A stretch of DNA of 64,000 bases, taken from assembly GCF_009296025.1 (NCBI RefSeq), contig NZ_CP045178.1, forward strand, positions 4,216,001 to 4,280,000. Direction: 5' to 3'. A program made the translations under genes and the position numbers. This DNA is from Streptomyces tsukubensis. Lineage in GTDB: Bacteria; Actinomycetota; Actinomycetes; Streptomycetales; Streptomycetaceae. Below are positions 46,896 through 55,888 of this stretch, piece after piece; the stretch's first letter is position 1; every line of letters begins with the position of its first letter. Below the pieces are notes generated by a model that saw only the letters and a program-made list of their open reading frames with translations, was not told where the DNA came from and made no database searches.

Positions 46896-47296
46896 TCCGT
46901 TGTGGCGGGCCCCCTGGACGGGGGAGGGCCGGCCGGCGCAGGTCCAGTCTTGGGACAGGGGGGCCGTCACGAGCGGCGGGCGGGGCGTCATATCGGCCGC
47001 GGTGGCTCCCCCCGATGCCTGGTTGATCGCCGCGGGGCTACCGTGGCTGTACTCCACACAAGCTGCTGGGGTCCGCCGGTCGGAGTGTCGCGGCTGTGCG
47101 AAGCGGTGGGCTCGGCATCGTGTTTCACGTGAAACGTCGCTCACTGCTGCATGGCATCATCAATCGCGGCCGGGTTGCGGCCGAACCGCGCGAACGTAAA
47201 CCCAAAGGGAGGTCCCTCGAAAGGGGGGCGGGGTTATCCACAACCGTGGATTCATCCACAGAAGACAGGGCCTCGCTGGTTCACCACCCCGAAAGC
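46896..47296. promoter_or_regulatory. parA upstream region with parS and DnaA boxes
   Basis: This 401-bp gap contains a perfect parS (47122-47135), a TTATCCACA DnaA box (47234-47242) and a TCATCCACA variant (47252-47260) close to the parA start. No gene was recognised. It carries the parAB promoters. Confidence 0.7.
47122..47135. other. parS: parS site 3
   Basis: Perfect GTTTCACGTGAAAC upstream of parA. Confidence 0.95.
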
Positions 47297-48370
47297 ATGG
47301 CAGGCTCTGTGCATTGCGAGCCTGAAGTCGAGGAGAGTGAATCCTTGCGGTCCGACGCCAACATCGCGGGACCGATGACCGATCCGGTCCCCGGTCCCCG
47401 TACCGAGTCCGTGGGGGAGGATGTTTCACGTGAAACACCACCCCCGTTGGACGACACCCCCATTGGTCGCGCTGCTCAACTGGCGGTAGAAGCACTGGGG
47501 CGCGCGGGTGAGGGTCTGCCACGACCGGAGCAGACCCGCATCATGGTGGTGGCCAACCAGAAGGGCGGCGTCGGAAAGACGACGACCACGGTGAACCTCG
47601 CCGCGTCGCTCGCCCTGCATGGGGCGCGAGTCCTGGTCGTGGACCTCGATCCGCAGGGCAACGCCTCGACGGCGCTGGGGATCGACCACCACGCCGAAGT
47701 GCCCTCCATCTACGACGTCCTGGTGGAGAGTAAGCCGCTGTCGGATGTCGTGGTCCCTGTCGGTGATGTGGAGGGGCTGTTCTGCGCTCCCGCCACCATC
47801 GACCTGGCCGGCGCGGAGATCGAGCTGGTCTCCCTGGTCGCCAGAGAGAGCCGCCTCCAGCGAGCCATCCAGGCCTATGAGCAGCCGCTGGACTACATCC
47901 TCATCGACTGCCCGCCGTCTCTGGGTCTGCTCACAGTCAACGCCCTGGTCGCGGGCGCGGAGGTCCTGATCCCCATCCAGTGCGAGTACTACGCGCTGGA
48001 GGGCCTCGGTCAGCTACTGCGCAACGTCGACCTGGTCCGGGGGCACCTGAACCCGGATCTCCATGTATCGACGATCCTGCTCACCATGTACGACGGCCGG
48101 ACGCGTCTTGCTTCCCAGGTCGCCGACGAGGTGCGCACCCACTTCGGTGAAGAGGTTCTACGGACGAGCATTCCTCGCTCGGTCCGTATCTCCGAGGCCC
48201 CCAGCTACGGGCAGACCGTGCTGACCTACGACCCTGGATCGAGCGGAGCCCTCTCGTACTTCGAGGCGGCACGCGAGATCGCGCTGCGCGGGGTCGGCGT
48301 TCGATATGAAGCGCAGCATGCCCAGACGGGCGTACAGAACGACCAGCACATGGTGGAGGGTATGCAGTGA
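47297..48370 (+). CDS. parA: Chromosome-partitioning ATPase ParA
   Basis: The protein has 357 residues from ATG 47297 ([14 protein letters not shown]), matching the Streptomyces ParA length. A 90-residue N-terminal extension precedes the deviant Walker [17 protein letters not shown]. Walker B-like motif [12 protein letters not shown] is present. ParA positions ParB-oriC complexes and interacts with the polar Scy/DivIVA assembly at hyphal tips. parB starts inside its stop codon. A parS lies in the extension. Confidence 0.96.
   Translation: MAGSVHCEPEVEESESLRSDANIAGPMTDPVPGPRTESVGEDVSRETPPPLDDTPIGRAAQLAVEALGRAGEGLPRPEQTRIMVVANQKGGVGKTTTTVNLAASLALHGARVLVVDLDPQGNASTALGIDHHAEVPSIYDVLVESKPLSDVVVPVGDVEGLFCAPATIDLAGAEIELVSLVARESRLQRAIQAYEQPLDYILIDCPPSLGLLTVNALVAGAEVLIPIQCEYYALEGLGQLLRNVDLVRGHLNPDLHVSTILLTMYDGRTRLASQVADEVRTHFGEEVLRTSIPRSVRISEAPSYGQTVLTYDPGSSGALSYFEAAREIALRGVGVRYEAQHAQTGVQNDQHMVEGMQ
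47423..47436. other. parS: parS site 4
   Basis: Perfect parS inside parA, encoding VSRET. Confidence 0.95.
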
Positions 48371-49485
48371 GCGAACGACGAAGGGGGCTGGGTCGTGGGC
48401 TAGGCGCACTGATCCCCGCAGCCCCGACTGCCGAGAAGTCCAGTCCGCCGGCGGCGGGCGGCCCCAAGGTGCCACCGGCGGGGGGACCGGTCCTCGTCGC
48501 GGAACGAGGTGTGGCTGCCGCCAAGGTGACGGGTATCCAGTCTCCTGTTTCACGTGAAACAGAGCTACCGCAGCAGACTGAACCGCCCCAGTCGGCCGAC
48601 GCGACGTTGCCGGAGACGGTCGCGGGGACGTACTTCGCAGAGCTTCCGCCTGATGAGATCAGGCCCAACCCCCGGCAGCCGCGTGAGGTCTTCGACGACG
48701 ACGCTCTGGCGGAGCTGGTCACCTCCATCAAGGAGGTGGGCCTGCTTCAGCCGGTCGTTGTGCGACAGTCCGAGTCCGGTGGCTTCGAGCTCATCATGGG
48801 TGAGCGTCGCTGGCGGGCCTGTCGCGAAGCGGGTCTGGAGCGCATCCCCGCCATCGTGCGGGCCACCGGCGACGAGAAGCTCCTTCTCGACGCGTTGCTG
48901 GAGAACCTGCACCGCGCTCAGCTCAACCCTCTGGAAGAGGCGGCGGCCTACGACCAGTTGCTGAAGGACTTCAACTGCACGCAGGTCGAGCTTGCTGACC
49001 GTATCGGCAGGTCCCGGCCGCAGGTCACCAATACGCTGCGTCTGCTGAAGCTCTCTCCCGCGGTGCAGCGCAGGGTCGCCGCAGGAGTGCTCTCCGCGGG
49101 CCACGCGCGCGCCCTCCTCTCCGTCGAGGACTCGGAGGAGCAGGACCGACTGGCGCACCGGATCGTCGCCGAGGGGCTGTCGGTCCGGGCGGTGGAAGAG
49201 ATCGTGACGCTCATGGGATCGCATCCCAAGAGCGAGAACAGGTCGCGGGGGCCGCGGGCCGGCGCCCGCCTCTCCCCGTCGCTCACCGATCTGGCGGGCC
49301 GTCTCTCCGATCGGTTCGAGACTCGGGTGAAGGTCGATCTGGGACAGAAGAAGGGGAAGATCGTCGTTGAGTTCGCCTCGATGGACGACCTTCAGCGCAT
49401 CCTGGGGACGTTGGCACCCGAGGAGGGGCCGGTCCTGCCGAGCGGCGCGGTGCCCGAAGCCGCTGTGGAGGACGAGGAGAGCTGA
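48367..49485 (+). CDS. parB: Chromosome-partitioning protein ParB
   Basis: The protein has 372 residues from GTG 48367, overlapping parA by four bases. It starts with the ParA-contact helix [13 protein letters not shown], has the CTP-binding box [22 protein letters not shown], the [16 protein letters not shown] segment, the [25 protein letters not shown] and a C-terminal dimer domain. It loads at parS and slides as a CTP-gated clamp. One parS lies in its own coding sequence. Confidence 0.97.
   Translation: MSERRRGLGRGLGALIPAAPTAEKSSPPAAGGPKVPPAGGPVLVAERGVAAAKVTGIQSPVSRETELPQQTEPPQSADATLPETVAGTYFAELPPDEIRPNPRQPREVFDDDALAELVTSIKEVGLLQPVVVRQSESGGFELIMGERRWRACREAGLERIPAIVRATGDEKLLLDALLENLHRAQLNPLEEAAAYDQLLKDFNCTQVELADRIGRSRPQVTNTLRLLKLSPAVQRRVAAGVLSAGHARALLSVEDSEEQDRLAHRIVAEGLSVRAVEEIVTLMGSHPKSENRSRGPRAGARLSPSLTDLAGRLSDRFETRVKVDLGQKKGKIVVEFASMDDLQRILGTLAPEEGPVLPSGAVPEAAVEDEES
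48547..48560. other. parS: parS site 5
   Basis: Perfect parS inside parB, encoding VSRET. Confidence 0.95.
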
Positions 49486-49523
49486 GCCGTCCACGACGGT
49501 GCTCCGAGTTGCCTCAGAGTCAG

Positions 49524-49570
49524 AAGAGCGGGCCGTGTTCCGGTGCCTACCGGAACGAGGTCCGCTCTTT
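49524..49570 (+). terminator. Terminator after parB
   Basis: AGAGCGG...CCGCTCT flank an inner hairpin GTTCCGGT/ACCGGAAC, followed by TTTGCTT, 39 bp after the parB stop. Confidence 0.8.
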
Positions 49571-49667
49571 GCTTGTCGACGGTATCGACGCAATCAGCAA
49601 GGCGGTTACGATGCGGATTCAGGACTGGCGTATGTACTGGGCGATACCTCTTGGGGGAGACCGGCCA

Positions 49668-49924
49668 TGCGAACGGTGAGCCGTACAGGGCTGGTGACCG
49701 CAGGACTGGGGCTGGGGGCCGTCGGCGGTTTCCTCGGCAGCTTGCTCAGGGAACGAAGCGCTCTGTCGGCTGCTCGTGGAGCGGCGGGCGGAGGAAGTGA
49801 GGAACTGCCTTCATGGGGCGTCGGCTCGTACCGCTCACGCTGGACAACTTTCCGGACCTTCCCCAGCGTTGTCGTGGATGTGTCTTCTGGGAACTCGACC
49901 CGGTCCGCGGCCAGGCTGCGCTGA
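49668..49924 (+). CDS. Possible small membrane protein overlapping the GNAT gene
   Basis: ATG 49668 has a good ribosome site (GGGGGAG). The 85-codon frame starts MRTVSRTGLVTAGLGLGAVGGFLGSLLRERSALSAARGAAGGGSEE, with one Gly-rich hydrophobic helix. The C-terminal third overlaps the start of the GNAT gene by 112 bp in another frame, so the frame may be short or its end frameshifted. No homolog known to me. Confidence 0.4.
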
Positions 49925-50430
49925 AGGCGGGCACCCCTGAGGCCGAGAAGGAGTCCTGGATCTCCGCGGTCCTGCTGGAGTGGGGATCCTGCGGTCGGGT
50001 GGTGTACGTCGACGAGGTCCCGGTGGGGTTCGTGATGTACGCGCCGCCCGACTACGTGCCGCGCTCCACGGCCTTTCCCACCAGCCCGGTCTCGCCGGAC
50101 GCGGTACTGCTGATGACGGCGTGGATTCAGCCCGACTACCAGGGGCAGGGTCTGGGCCGGGTGATCGTACAGACGGTGGCCAAGGACCTGCTGAGCCGTG
50201 GGTTCAAGGCGATCGAGGCGTTCGGAGACGCGCGGTGGAAGGCGCCGGGCTGTGTGCTGCCCGCCGATCACCTGCTGGCGGTCGGGTTCAAGACAGTACG
50301 CCCGCACCCCTGGCATCCGAGGATGAGACTGGAGCTGCGCACCACGCTCTCCTGGAAGGAAGATGTCGAGATGGCTCTCGACCGGCTTCTGGGGAAGGTG
50401 CACAAGGAGCCTGTCCTGCGTCCTCTGTGA
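49813..50430 (+). CDS. GNAT-family acetyltransferase
   Basis: The protein has 205 residues. The acetyl-CoA motif is in VLLMTAWIQPDYQGQGLGRVIVQTVAKDLLSRGFKAIEAFGD (about 95-137). The N-terminus MGRRLVPLTLDNFPDLPQRCRGCVFWELDP is conserved in actinobacteria next to parB. Substrate unknown. Confidence 0.9.
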   Translation: MGRRLVPLTLDNFPDLPQRCRGCVFWELDPVRGQAALKAGTPEAEKESWISAVLLEWGSCGRVVYVDEVPVGFVMYAPPDYVPRSTAFPTSPVSPDAVLLMTAWIQPDYQGQGLGRVIVQTVAKDLLSRGFKAIEAFGDARWKAPGCVLPADHLLAVGFKTVRPHPWHPRMRLELRTTLSWKEDVEMALDRLLGKVHKEPVLRPL

Positions 50431-50460
50431 CGGCCAGGAGAGGAACCCGAGACAGCACAA

Positions 50461-50489
50461 CAGGGGCCGCCCTCGCCGGGCGGCCCCTG
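50461..50489. terminator. Terminator between GNAT and trxA
   Basis: CAGGGGCCGCCC and GGGCGGCCCCTG, 12-bp perfect arms with a 5-base loop, lie between convergent genes; parS 6 starts 3 bp later. Confidence 0.85.
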
Positions 50490-50491
50490 TT

Positions 50492-50505
50492 GTTTCACGT
50501 GAAAC
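50492..50505. other. parS: parS site 6
   Basis: Perfect parS between the convergent GNAT and trxA genes. Confidence 0.95.
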
Positions 50506-50515
50506 GGTGACGTGG

Positions 50516-50863
50516 TCAGGCCTTCGTGGCCGCGTCACCGATGAACTCGTCCAGGTCGCGGACGAGCGCGGCCTTCGGCTTGGCGCCGACAATGGTCTTC
50601 GCGACCTCTCCGCCCTGGTAGACGTTGAGCGTCGGGATGGACATGACGCCGTACTTGGCTGCGATACCCGGGTTCTCGTCGATGTTGAGCTTGACGATCT
50701 CGATCTTGTCCCCGTACTCGGCGGCGATGGCTTCGAGCGAGGGAGCGATCTGGCGGCACGGTCCGCACCAGGCGGCCCAGAAGTCCACCAGGACGGGCTT
50801 GTCGTTCTTGAGGACGTCCAGCTCGAAGCTGTCGTCGGTCACGTGCTTCAGAGTGCCGGCCAC
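50516..50863 (-). CDS. trxA: Thioredoxin
   Basis: The protein has 115 residues; GTG 50863 follows AAAGGAG. Active site WCGPC in VLVDFWAAWCGPCRQIAPSLEAIA and the cis-Pro segment SIPTLNVYQGG are present. It is reduced by TrxB, whose gene is 46 bp upstream, in one operon. In Streptomyces the trx genes are controlled by the redox sigma factor SigR. Confidence 0.97.
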   Translation of the reverse strand: MAGTLKHVTDDSFELDVLKNDKPVLVDFWAAWCGPCRQIAPSLEAIAAEYGDKIEIVKLNIDENPGIAAKYGVMSIPTLNVYQGGEVAKTIVGAKPKAALVRDLDEFIGDAATKA

Positions 50864-50908
50864 GGCGGGCTCCTTTATTACTTGATGGTTCTGACGGGGA
50901 TGGCAGGA

Positions 50909-51883
50909 TCAGACGGTGGCGGTCTTCTCGGGCTCGGCGGTCTTCTCACTGTCGGCCAACGCCGCGAGGAAACGCTCGGCGTCCAGAGCGGCGGAGCAAC
51001 CGGTACCGGCGGCGGTGATGGCCTGCCGGTAGGTGTGGTCCACCACGTCACCCGCGCCGAAGACACCGGTCACGTTGGTGCGGGTGGAGGGAGCCTCGAC
51101 CCGGAGGTACCCCTCGTCGTCCAGATCGAGCTGGCCACCGAAGAGCTCGGTACGCGGGTCGTGTCCGATCGCGATGAACAGCCCGGTCACGGGCAGCTCC
51201 GAGATCTCATCGGTCTTCAGGTTACGCAGCGACAGATGCGTGAGCTTCTGCTCGCCGTGGATCTCGGCCACCTCGCTGTCCCAGACGAACTTGATCTTCG
51301 GGTCGGCGAAGGCGCGGTCCTGCATGGCCTTCGAGGCCCGCAGAGTGTCGCGGCGGTGGACGATGGTCACGGACTTGGCGAACCGGGAGAGGAAGGTCGC
51401 CTCCTCCATCGCGGTGTCGCCGCCACCGATCACGGCGATGTCCTGGTCCTTGAAGAAGAACCCGTCACAGGTGGCACACCACGACACTCCGCGCCCGGAC
51501 AGCTCGTCCTCACGCGGCAGACCCAGCTTGCGGTGCTGGGAGCCCGTGGTGACGATGACGGCCTTGGCGCGGTGCACGGTGCCGGCGGTGTCGGTCACGG
51601 TCTTGATCTCGCCGGTGAGGTCCGTGGAGATCACGTCGTCGGGCACCAGCTCGGCGCCGAAGCGCTCCGCCTGAGCCCGCATGTTGTCCATGAGGTCCGG
51701 TCCCATGACGCCGTCCTGGAAGCCGGGGAAGTTCTCGACCTCGGTGGTGTTCATGAGCGCTCCACCAGCGGTGACAGCGCCCTCGAAGACCAGCGGGTTC
51801 AGCGACGCGCGCGCGGTGTACAGCGCCGCCGTGTAACCGGCGGGCCCGGATCCAATGATGATCACGTTACGGACGTCGCTCAC
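50909..51883 (-). CDS. trxB: Thioredoxin-disulfide reductase
   Basis: The protein has 324 residues; GTG 51883 follows GAGGAATGA. FAD motif [19 protein letters not shown], redox-active CATC in [17 protein letters not shown] motif [13 protein letters not shown] and C-terminal [32 protein letters not shown] are clear. It passes electrons from NADPH to TrxA. Confidence 0.97.
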   Translation of the reverse strand: MSDVRNVIIIGSGPAGYTAALYTARASLNPLVFEGAVTAGGALMNTTEVENFPGFQDGVMGPDLMDNMRAQAERFGAELVPDDVISTDLTGEIKTVTDTAGTVHRAKAVIVTTGSQHRKLGLPREDELSGRGVSWCATCDGFFFKDQDIAVIGGGDTAMEEATFLSRFAKSVTIVHRRDTLRASKAMQDRAFADPKIKFVWDSEVAEIHGEQKLTHLSLRNLKTDEISELPVTGLFIAIGHDPRTELFGGQLDLDDEGYLRVEAPSTRTNVTGVFGAGDVVDHTYRQAITAAGTGCSAALDAERFLAALADSEKTAEPEKTATV

Positions 51884-52054
51884 GGCTTCATTCCTCGTCT
51901 CTGCCGACTGCTGCCTGCTGCCAGTGGAAGCCCCTTTCGGGGCCGCTATCCCACCCAACGGATCCTACGGGTCGCACATTCCCGAGGCGTCCGAGCGGTC
52001 AGGTGTGTCAGCCCACTGTGGGCCGGAGGACGGCGGACAGCCGCTGCCCGCAGG

Positions 52055-53239
52055 TCAGCGTCGCGCGTACGAGGACTTGTACAGGACCTTGCCCGCGTCG
52101 GTGGTCGGCTTGTCCACGCAGGCGGCATCCACGACGTACGCGGCCACGCGTGTGGAGTCGGACACGTGCGGAAGAACGACGAGGAAGGCGCGGGTGCCCC
52201 GGTAGGTGCCGCGCTCGAAGGCGATCGGTGCGTCCGCCCGCCCGATCCCCCGCGCCACACACTTGGGGATCTGGGGCGCCCCCTCTCGCATGGGGGTGTT
52301 CTGCCTGGGGGCGCGGGGACTGGAGGAAGTGCCTCCGGACCGTGTGCCCAGCGTCGTACTCGGAGAGTCGGCGGTGCGGGCGGCGCTGGGTGTGGAGCCG
52401 ATCAGGTCGGCGACCTGATCGTCCAGCTCGACCCCGGAGAAGCTGTGTGCCGCGTCCTTTGTCGTGGCGCCGGAGCCTCCGGACCCGTCGTCCCCTGTCA
52501 GGGACTGGACCAGGAGAGAACCGAGACCGATCGTGGCAGCGGCGAAGACGGCTCCGAGTGCCACCCGGCTTCGCCTGCGCGAGGGGCGGCGGACGGGGGC
52601 GCGGCCCGGTCCCGTGGCGGCGCGTCCTCGTCCGGCTGGACGATCCACATCAGGGAGGGGAGTGGGCGTGCCCGGCGTGGACCCGGAGGCCGGCGAGTCG
52701 CCCGAGGTGTCCGAGGTGTCCGGAGGGGATGTTTCACGTGAAACATCGCGGGAGGTGGCCTGACCGTCGGGGTGGTCTTTACGGGTGGTGGGTGTTTCAC
52801 GTGAAACACCAGTGGTCTCGGGGCGGAGGCGCGTCTCCGGCCCCGGATCCGTTTCCGGAAGGCTCTGCGAGGTGAGGGTGGCGCCGACGTGCGTTTCACG
52901 TGAAACATCGTCGTCCTGGATCGACACCACGGAGGCCCTGGTGGCTCCCTCGCTCAGACCCGGCCCGGAGAACGCCGCTCCGTCCGTGTCGAGCCGTACC
53001 TCCGCGGTCAGTGCGGCATCGATACGCTCCGCGACGTCGGCGGGCATGGAGTGCGGGCCCGGCAGGGTTCCGAGCAGCTCCCGGATCTCCTCCAGGGAGG
53101 CGTAGACGTCAGTGCAGAGGTCGCATCCCGTGAGATGGCCCCGTACATCGGCGGTTCGGTCGGGGGGCAGCAGACCCTCACTGAGATCGGAGATCTCCGA
53201 AACCTCCGGGTGCCCGGCCGTGTCGGTCGCCGATGTCAC
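52055..53239 (-). CDS. Putative anti-sigma factor of SigM (zf-HC2, membrane)
   Basis: The protein has 394 residues; its ATG overlaps the sigM stop. The N-terminal zinc motif is His35-x3-Cys39-x2-Cys42 (GHLTGCDLC). A long linker holds three VSRET motifs from parS sites. One transmembrane helix (VALGAVFAAATIGLGSLLV) is near residue 230, followed by an extracellular part with two Cys (KCVARG, AACVDK). This layout fits a membrane anti-sigma factor that releases SigM on envelope stress. Binding to SigM is inferred from the operon. Confidence 0.8.
   Translation of the reverse strand: MTSATDTAGHPEVSEISDLSEGLLPPDRTADVRGHLTGCDLCTDVYASLEEIRELLGTLPGPHSMPADVAERIDAALTAEVRLDTDGAAFSGPGLSEGATRASVVSIQDDDVSRETHVGATLTSQSLPETDPGPETRLRPETTGVSRETPTTRKDHPDGQATSRDVSRETSPPDTSDTSGDSPASGSTPGTPTPLPDVDRPAGRGRAATGPGRAPVRRPSRRRSRVALGAVFAAATIGLGSLLVQSLTGDDGSGGSGATTKDAAHSFSGVELDDQVADLIGSTPSAARTADSPSTTLGTRSGGTSSSPRAPRQNTPMREGAPQIPKCVARGIGRADAPIAFERGTYRGTRAFLVVLPHVSDSTRVAAYVVDAACVDKPTTDAGKVLYKSSYARR
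52731..52744. other. parS: parS site 7
   Basis: Perfect parS in the linker region of the putative anti-sigma gene. Confidence 0.95.
52794..52807. other. parS: parS site 8
   Basis: Perfect parS, 63 bp from site 7, in the same reading phase. Confidence 0.95.
52893..52906. other. parS: parS site 9
   Basis: Perfect parS, 99 bp from site 8, again encoding VSRET. Distances 63 and 99 are multiples of three, as required for one frame. Confidence 0.95.
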
Positions 53240-54027
53240 GCTCCTCCACCTCCGCCCTTCAGTGCGTCTGGATCCATGGGACCTGCTGCCGGTGGGACGG
53301 ATGGCCTGTCGGCTCGGTTCCTTCCCGGGTCCGGCTGTCTCTGGTATCCCACCTGAACGTCCGGAAATCCGCCCTCGCCGCCGTCCGGCGCGCCGGTGGG
53401 GCGCCCAGCGCGGGGTCTGTCCTTGGCGGAGGAGGGGTCAGGCTCGGGCTCGTGGCCGTTCCGCAGATGGGAGAGGAGAGGGATCAGTCTGGCTCTTCCC
53501 CGGGCGCAGCGGCTCTTCACCGTGCCGACCGGCACCTCCAGGACCCGGGCGGCCTCGGCCACGGGGTAACCCTGCATATCGACGAGAACGAGAGCGGCGC
53601 GCTGGTCGGCGGGGAGAGTCCTCAGTGCGCTCAGCAGCTCGCGGTGGAGGTCGTGGCGCTCGGCGGGGGCCGCCGCCGACTCGTGCGGATCGAGCAGTTG
53701 CTCCAGCCGGTCGGTGTCGTCGACGGGTGAGGTCCTGCGGGAAGCGGCCTTGCGGGCCTGATCGAGGCAGGCGTTGACGGTGATCCTGTGCAGCCAGGTT
53801 GTGACGGCGGACTGGCCGCGGAAGGTGTGGGCCCGACGGTAGGCGGACACCAGTGCGTCCTGAACGGCGTCCGCGGCCTCCTCCCGGTCTCCCAGGGTGC
53901 GCAGCGCCACCGCCCAGAGCCGGTCACGGTGGCGCCGCACGAGCTCGCCGAAGGCGTCCTTGTCGCCGGCCACATGGCGGGCGAGGAGATCCTGGTCGTC
54001 GGCCTCGCGATAGGTGACGTCGTCCAC
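53236..54027 (-). CDS. sigM: ECF RNA polymerase sigma factor SigM
   Basis: The protein has 263 residues; GTG 54027 follows GGAGGGGG. Region 2 (FGELVRRHRDRLWAVALRTLGDREEAADAVQDALVSAYRRAHTFRGQSAVTTWLHRITVNACLD) and region 4 (ALRTLPADQRAALVLVDMQGYPVAEAARVLEVPVGTVKSRCARGRARL) are complete. About 70 extra disordered residues end the protein. It is co-transcribed with its putative anti-sigma gene. The name follows the conserved locus upstream of trxBA in actinobacteria. Confidence 0.9.
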   Translation of the reverse strand: MDDVTYREADDQDLLARHVAGDKDAFGELVRRHRDRLWAVALRTLGDREEAADAVQDALVSAYRRAHTFRGQSAVTTWLHRITVNACLDQARKAASRRTSPVDDTDRLEQLLDPHESAAAPAERHDLHRELLSALRTLPADQRAALVLVDMQGYPVAEAARVLEVPVGTVKSRCARGRARLIPLLSHLRNGHEPEPDPSSAKDRPRAGRPTGAPDGGEGGFPDVQVGYQRQPDPGRNRADRPSVPPAAGPMDPDALKGGGGGA

Positions 54028-54054
54028 CGTGGATCCCCCTCCCCAGCGGTCCCC

Positions 54055-55803
54055 TCAGCCTTGGAACTTCACATCGGTGATGGCCTGCTTGTATCCGGCT
54101 CCGCTGAACTCGTCCTCACCCGACGACGGCATCGCCGTCATCCACACGAGGACGTAGCGCGACTTGACGGCCGACTTGGCCTTGATCTTCGCCGACGTGC
54201 CCGACGTGGTGTCCGTGGCGAACTTCTTCATGCTGGACAGCGGCGCCGACGACGACATGGAGTCGGCGGCGTAGAGCGAGACCGTCGTGTGGTCCCCGCC
54301 GTAACGGAACCCTATCGACGCCCCGGAGACGGGATGCTTCGTGCCGAGGTCGTAGACGATGCCCACGCCGTCCTTGAAGGCCGGATTCATGTCGGGCCCG
54401 TCCGTGAAGGACTTGGTCCGCCAGTAGGTGGAGCTGTCGCCGTCGTAGGTCTTGCCGACGTCGCCCGCGTGCTGCGGAGTGCCGTCCGGGTAGTACTCCT
54501 GGGCACCGCTGATCTTGAGGGCCTTCGGCGCGGGAGCGTCCTTCTCCCCCGTGCTGTTCTTGTCGGACGATTCCGAGTTGGACGGGTCGTCGTTCTTGTT
54601 GTCGCCTGCCATGAGTGCTTCCGCCAGCTGCCAGCTGCCGAGGCCCAGGGCGACGATGAGCAGCGCGGACACTCCCCATTTCAGGATCTTGCCCGTGGGC
54701 GTCTGGAGCGGAGCGGGCGGCGAGGGCGGCGGGGCCGGGGAAGCGCCGGGTACAGCGGGCGGACGCGCGTACGCGCCCTGCTGGTAGGTCGTCCGCTGGT
54801 AGTCGGGCGGAGCGGTGTAAGTGGGCTCGGGCGGTCGTACACGGGGCATCTCCCCGACGGCCTTGACCAGGTCGTCCGGGGTGACGCAGGGCGGCTCCTG
54901 GCGCGAGGCCGTGGCGCCCTCGTTGACGAGGGCGCGCATGGCCAGCTCGGACAGGCCGCGGTGTATGCCGGCCCGCACCTGGTCGGGGGCGATGAGCCCG
55001 ACGTCCTTGGGAAGCCCCGTGAGCCCGTAGGCGTCCTCCTCGTACGGCCACCGCTGGGTGAGCGCGGCGTAGAGGAGCGCGCCGACCGCCTCGGTGTCCG
55101 TACGCGCGGGGGAATCGGACGCGATACCGCGCAGCGCGGCGTTCACGGCGAGCCCGCGGATGCGGTACTGCCCGGACGAGGACCGCAGCACCGCGCCCGG
55201 CGTCAGTCGCAGATGGGCGAGGCCCTCGCGGTGGGCGGCCGCCATCGCCTGGGAGATCTGACTCACGAGCTGGTAGGCGTCGTGTGCCTCCAGCGGGCCG
55301 GCCGCGAGGAGCGCGGTCAGCTCGGTGGCGTCGGGGAGCCATTCGTGGACGACGTAGACGAGGTCGTTCTCCTCGACGGCGTCCAGGACCTGAACGAAGC
55401 GCGGATCACCGAGCAGAGCGGCCGAGCGGGCCGCCGCGAGCACTGAACGAGCCCGTGGGTGGTCGGCGGGCAGCAGGTGAACGCCCACCGCCCGACGTAG
55501 CTTCTCGTCCATCGCGCGCCAGCTGCTGAACCCGTCCAGACGGGTGACACACTCCTCCAGCCGGTAGCGTCCGGCCAGCTTGTGCCCGCTGTGCAGTTCC
55601 GGCGATGCTGCCGTGACAGGGTCCTGGACCCCGTCGTCCTCCTGTGCGCCATCGTGAGCCGGCACCCCTTCCAGGGGCTCGGTCACCTCGTCGGCCGTGG
55701 CTTCTTCCGCCTTCGCGGTCAGCGGTTCGCCACCGCTGTCTTGTGCCACGTCGACGGCAGACGTGCTGCGATCCGCCACCGTCGTTCCTGCCTCCCCATC
55801 CAT
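54055..55803 (-). CDS. Membrane pseudokinase with extracellular beta-sandwich domain
   Basis: The protein has 582 residues from ATG 55803. A kinase-like fold (about 75-290) starts RYRLEECVTRLDG but lacks the HRD (LAHLRLTPGAVL) and DFG (RIRGLAV) residues, so it should be inactive. A transmembrane helix (KWGVSALLIVALGLGSWQLAEAL) is near residue 395. The outer part (ISGAQEYYPDGTPQHAGDVGKTYDGDSSTYWRTKSFTDG...GIVYDLGTKHPVSGASI) is a discoidin-like carbohydrate-binding fold. In mycobacteria the same two domains are fused to MviN/MurJ; here they form a separate protein beside murJ, probably its regulator. Confidence 0.85.
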   Translation of the reverse strand: MDGEAGTTVADRSTSAVDVAQDSGGEPLTAKAEEATADEVTEPLEGVPAHDGAQEDDGVQDPVTAASPELHSGHKLAGRYRLEECVTRLDGFSSWRAMDEKLRRAVGVHLLPADHPRARSVLAAARSAALLGDPRFVQVLDAVEENDLVYVVHEWLPDATELTALLAAGPLEAHDAYQLVSQISQAMAAAHREGLAHLRLTPGAVLRSSSGQYRIRGLAVNAALRGIASDSPARTDTEAVGALLYAALTQRWPYEEDAYGLTGLPKDVGLIAPDQVRAGIHRGLSELAMRALVNEGATASRQEPPCVTPDDLVKAVGEMPRVRPPEPTYTAPPDYQRTTYQQGAYARPPAVPGASPAPPPSPPAPLQTPTGKILKWGVSALLIVALGLGSWQLAEALMAGDNKNDDPSNSESSDKNSTGEKDAPAPKALKISGAQEYYPDGTPQHAGDVGKTYDGDSSTYWRTKSFTDGPDMNPAFKDGVGIVYDLGTKHPVSGASIGFRYGGDHTTVSLYAADSMSSSAPLSSMKKFATDTTSGTSAKIKAKSAVKSRYVLVWMTAMPSSGEDEFSGAGYKQAITDVKFQG

Positions 55804-55888
55804 TGCGCGCTGCTCGACGCCAAACCCAATTGTGCCCACAGTCCGGCGCTATGCACGACACGCGGCGGCGGACGATGGTTGTGCGGGC

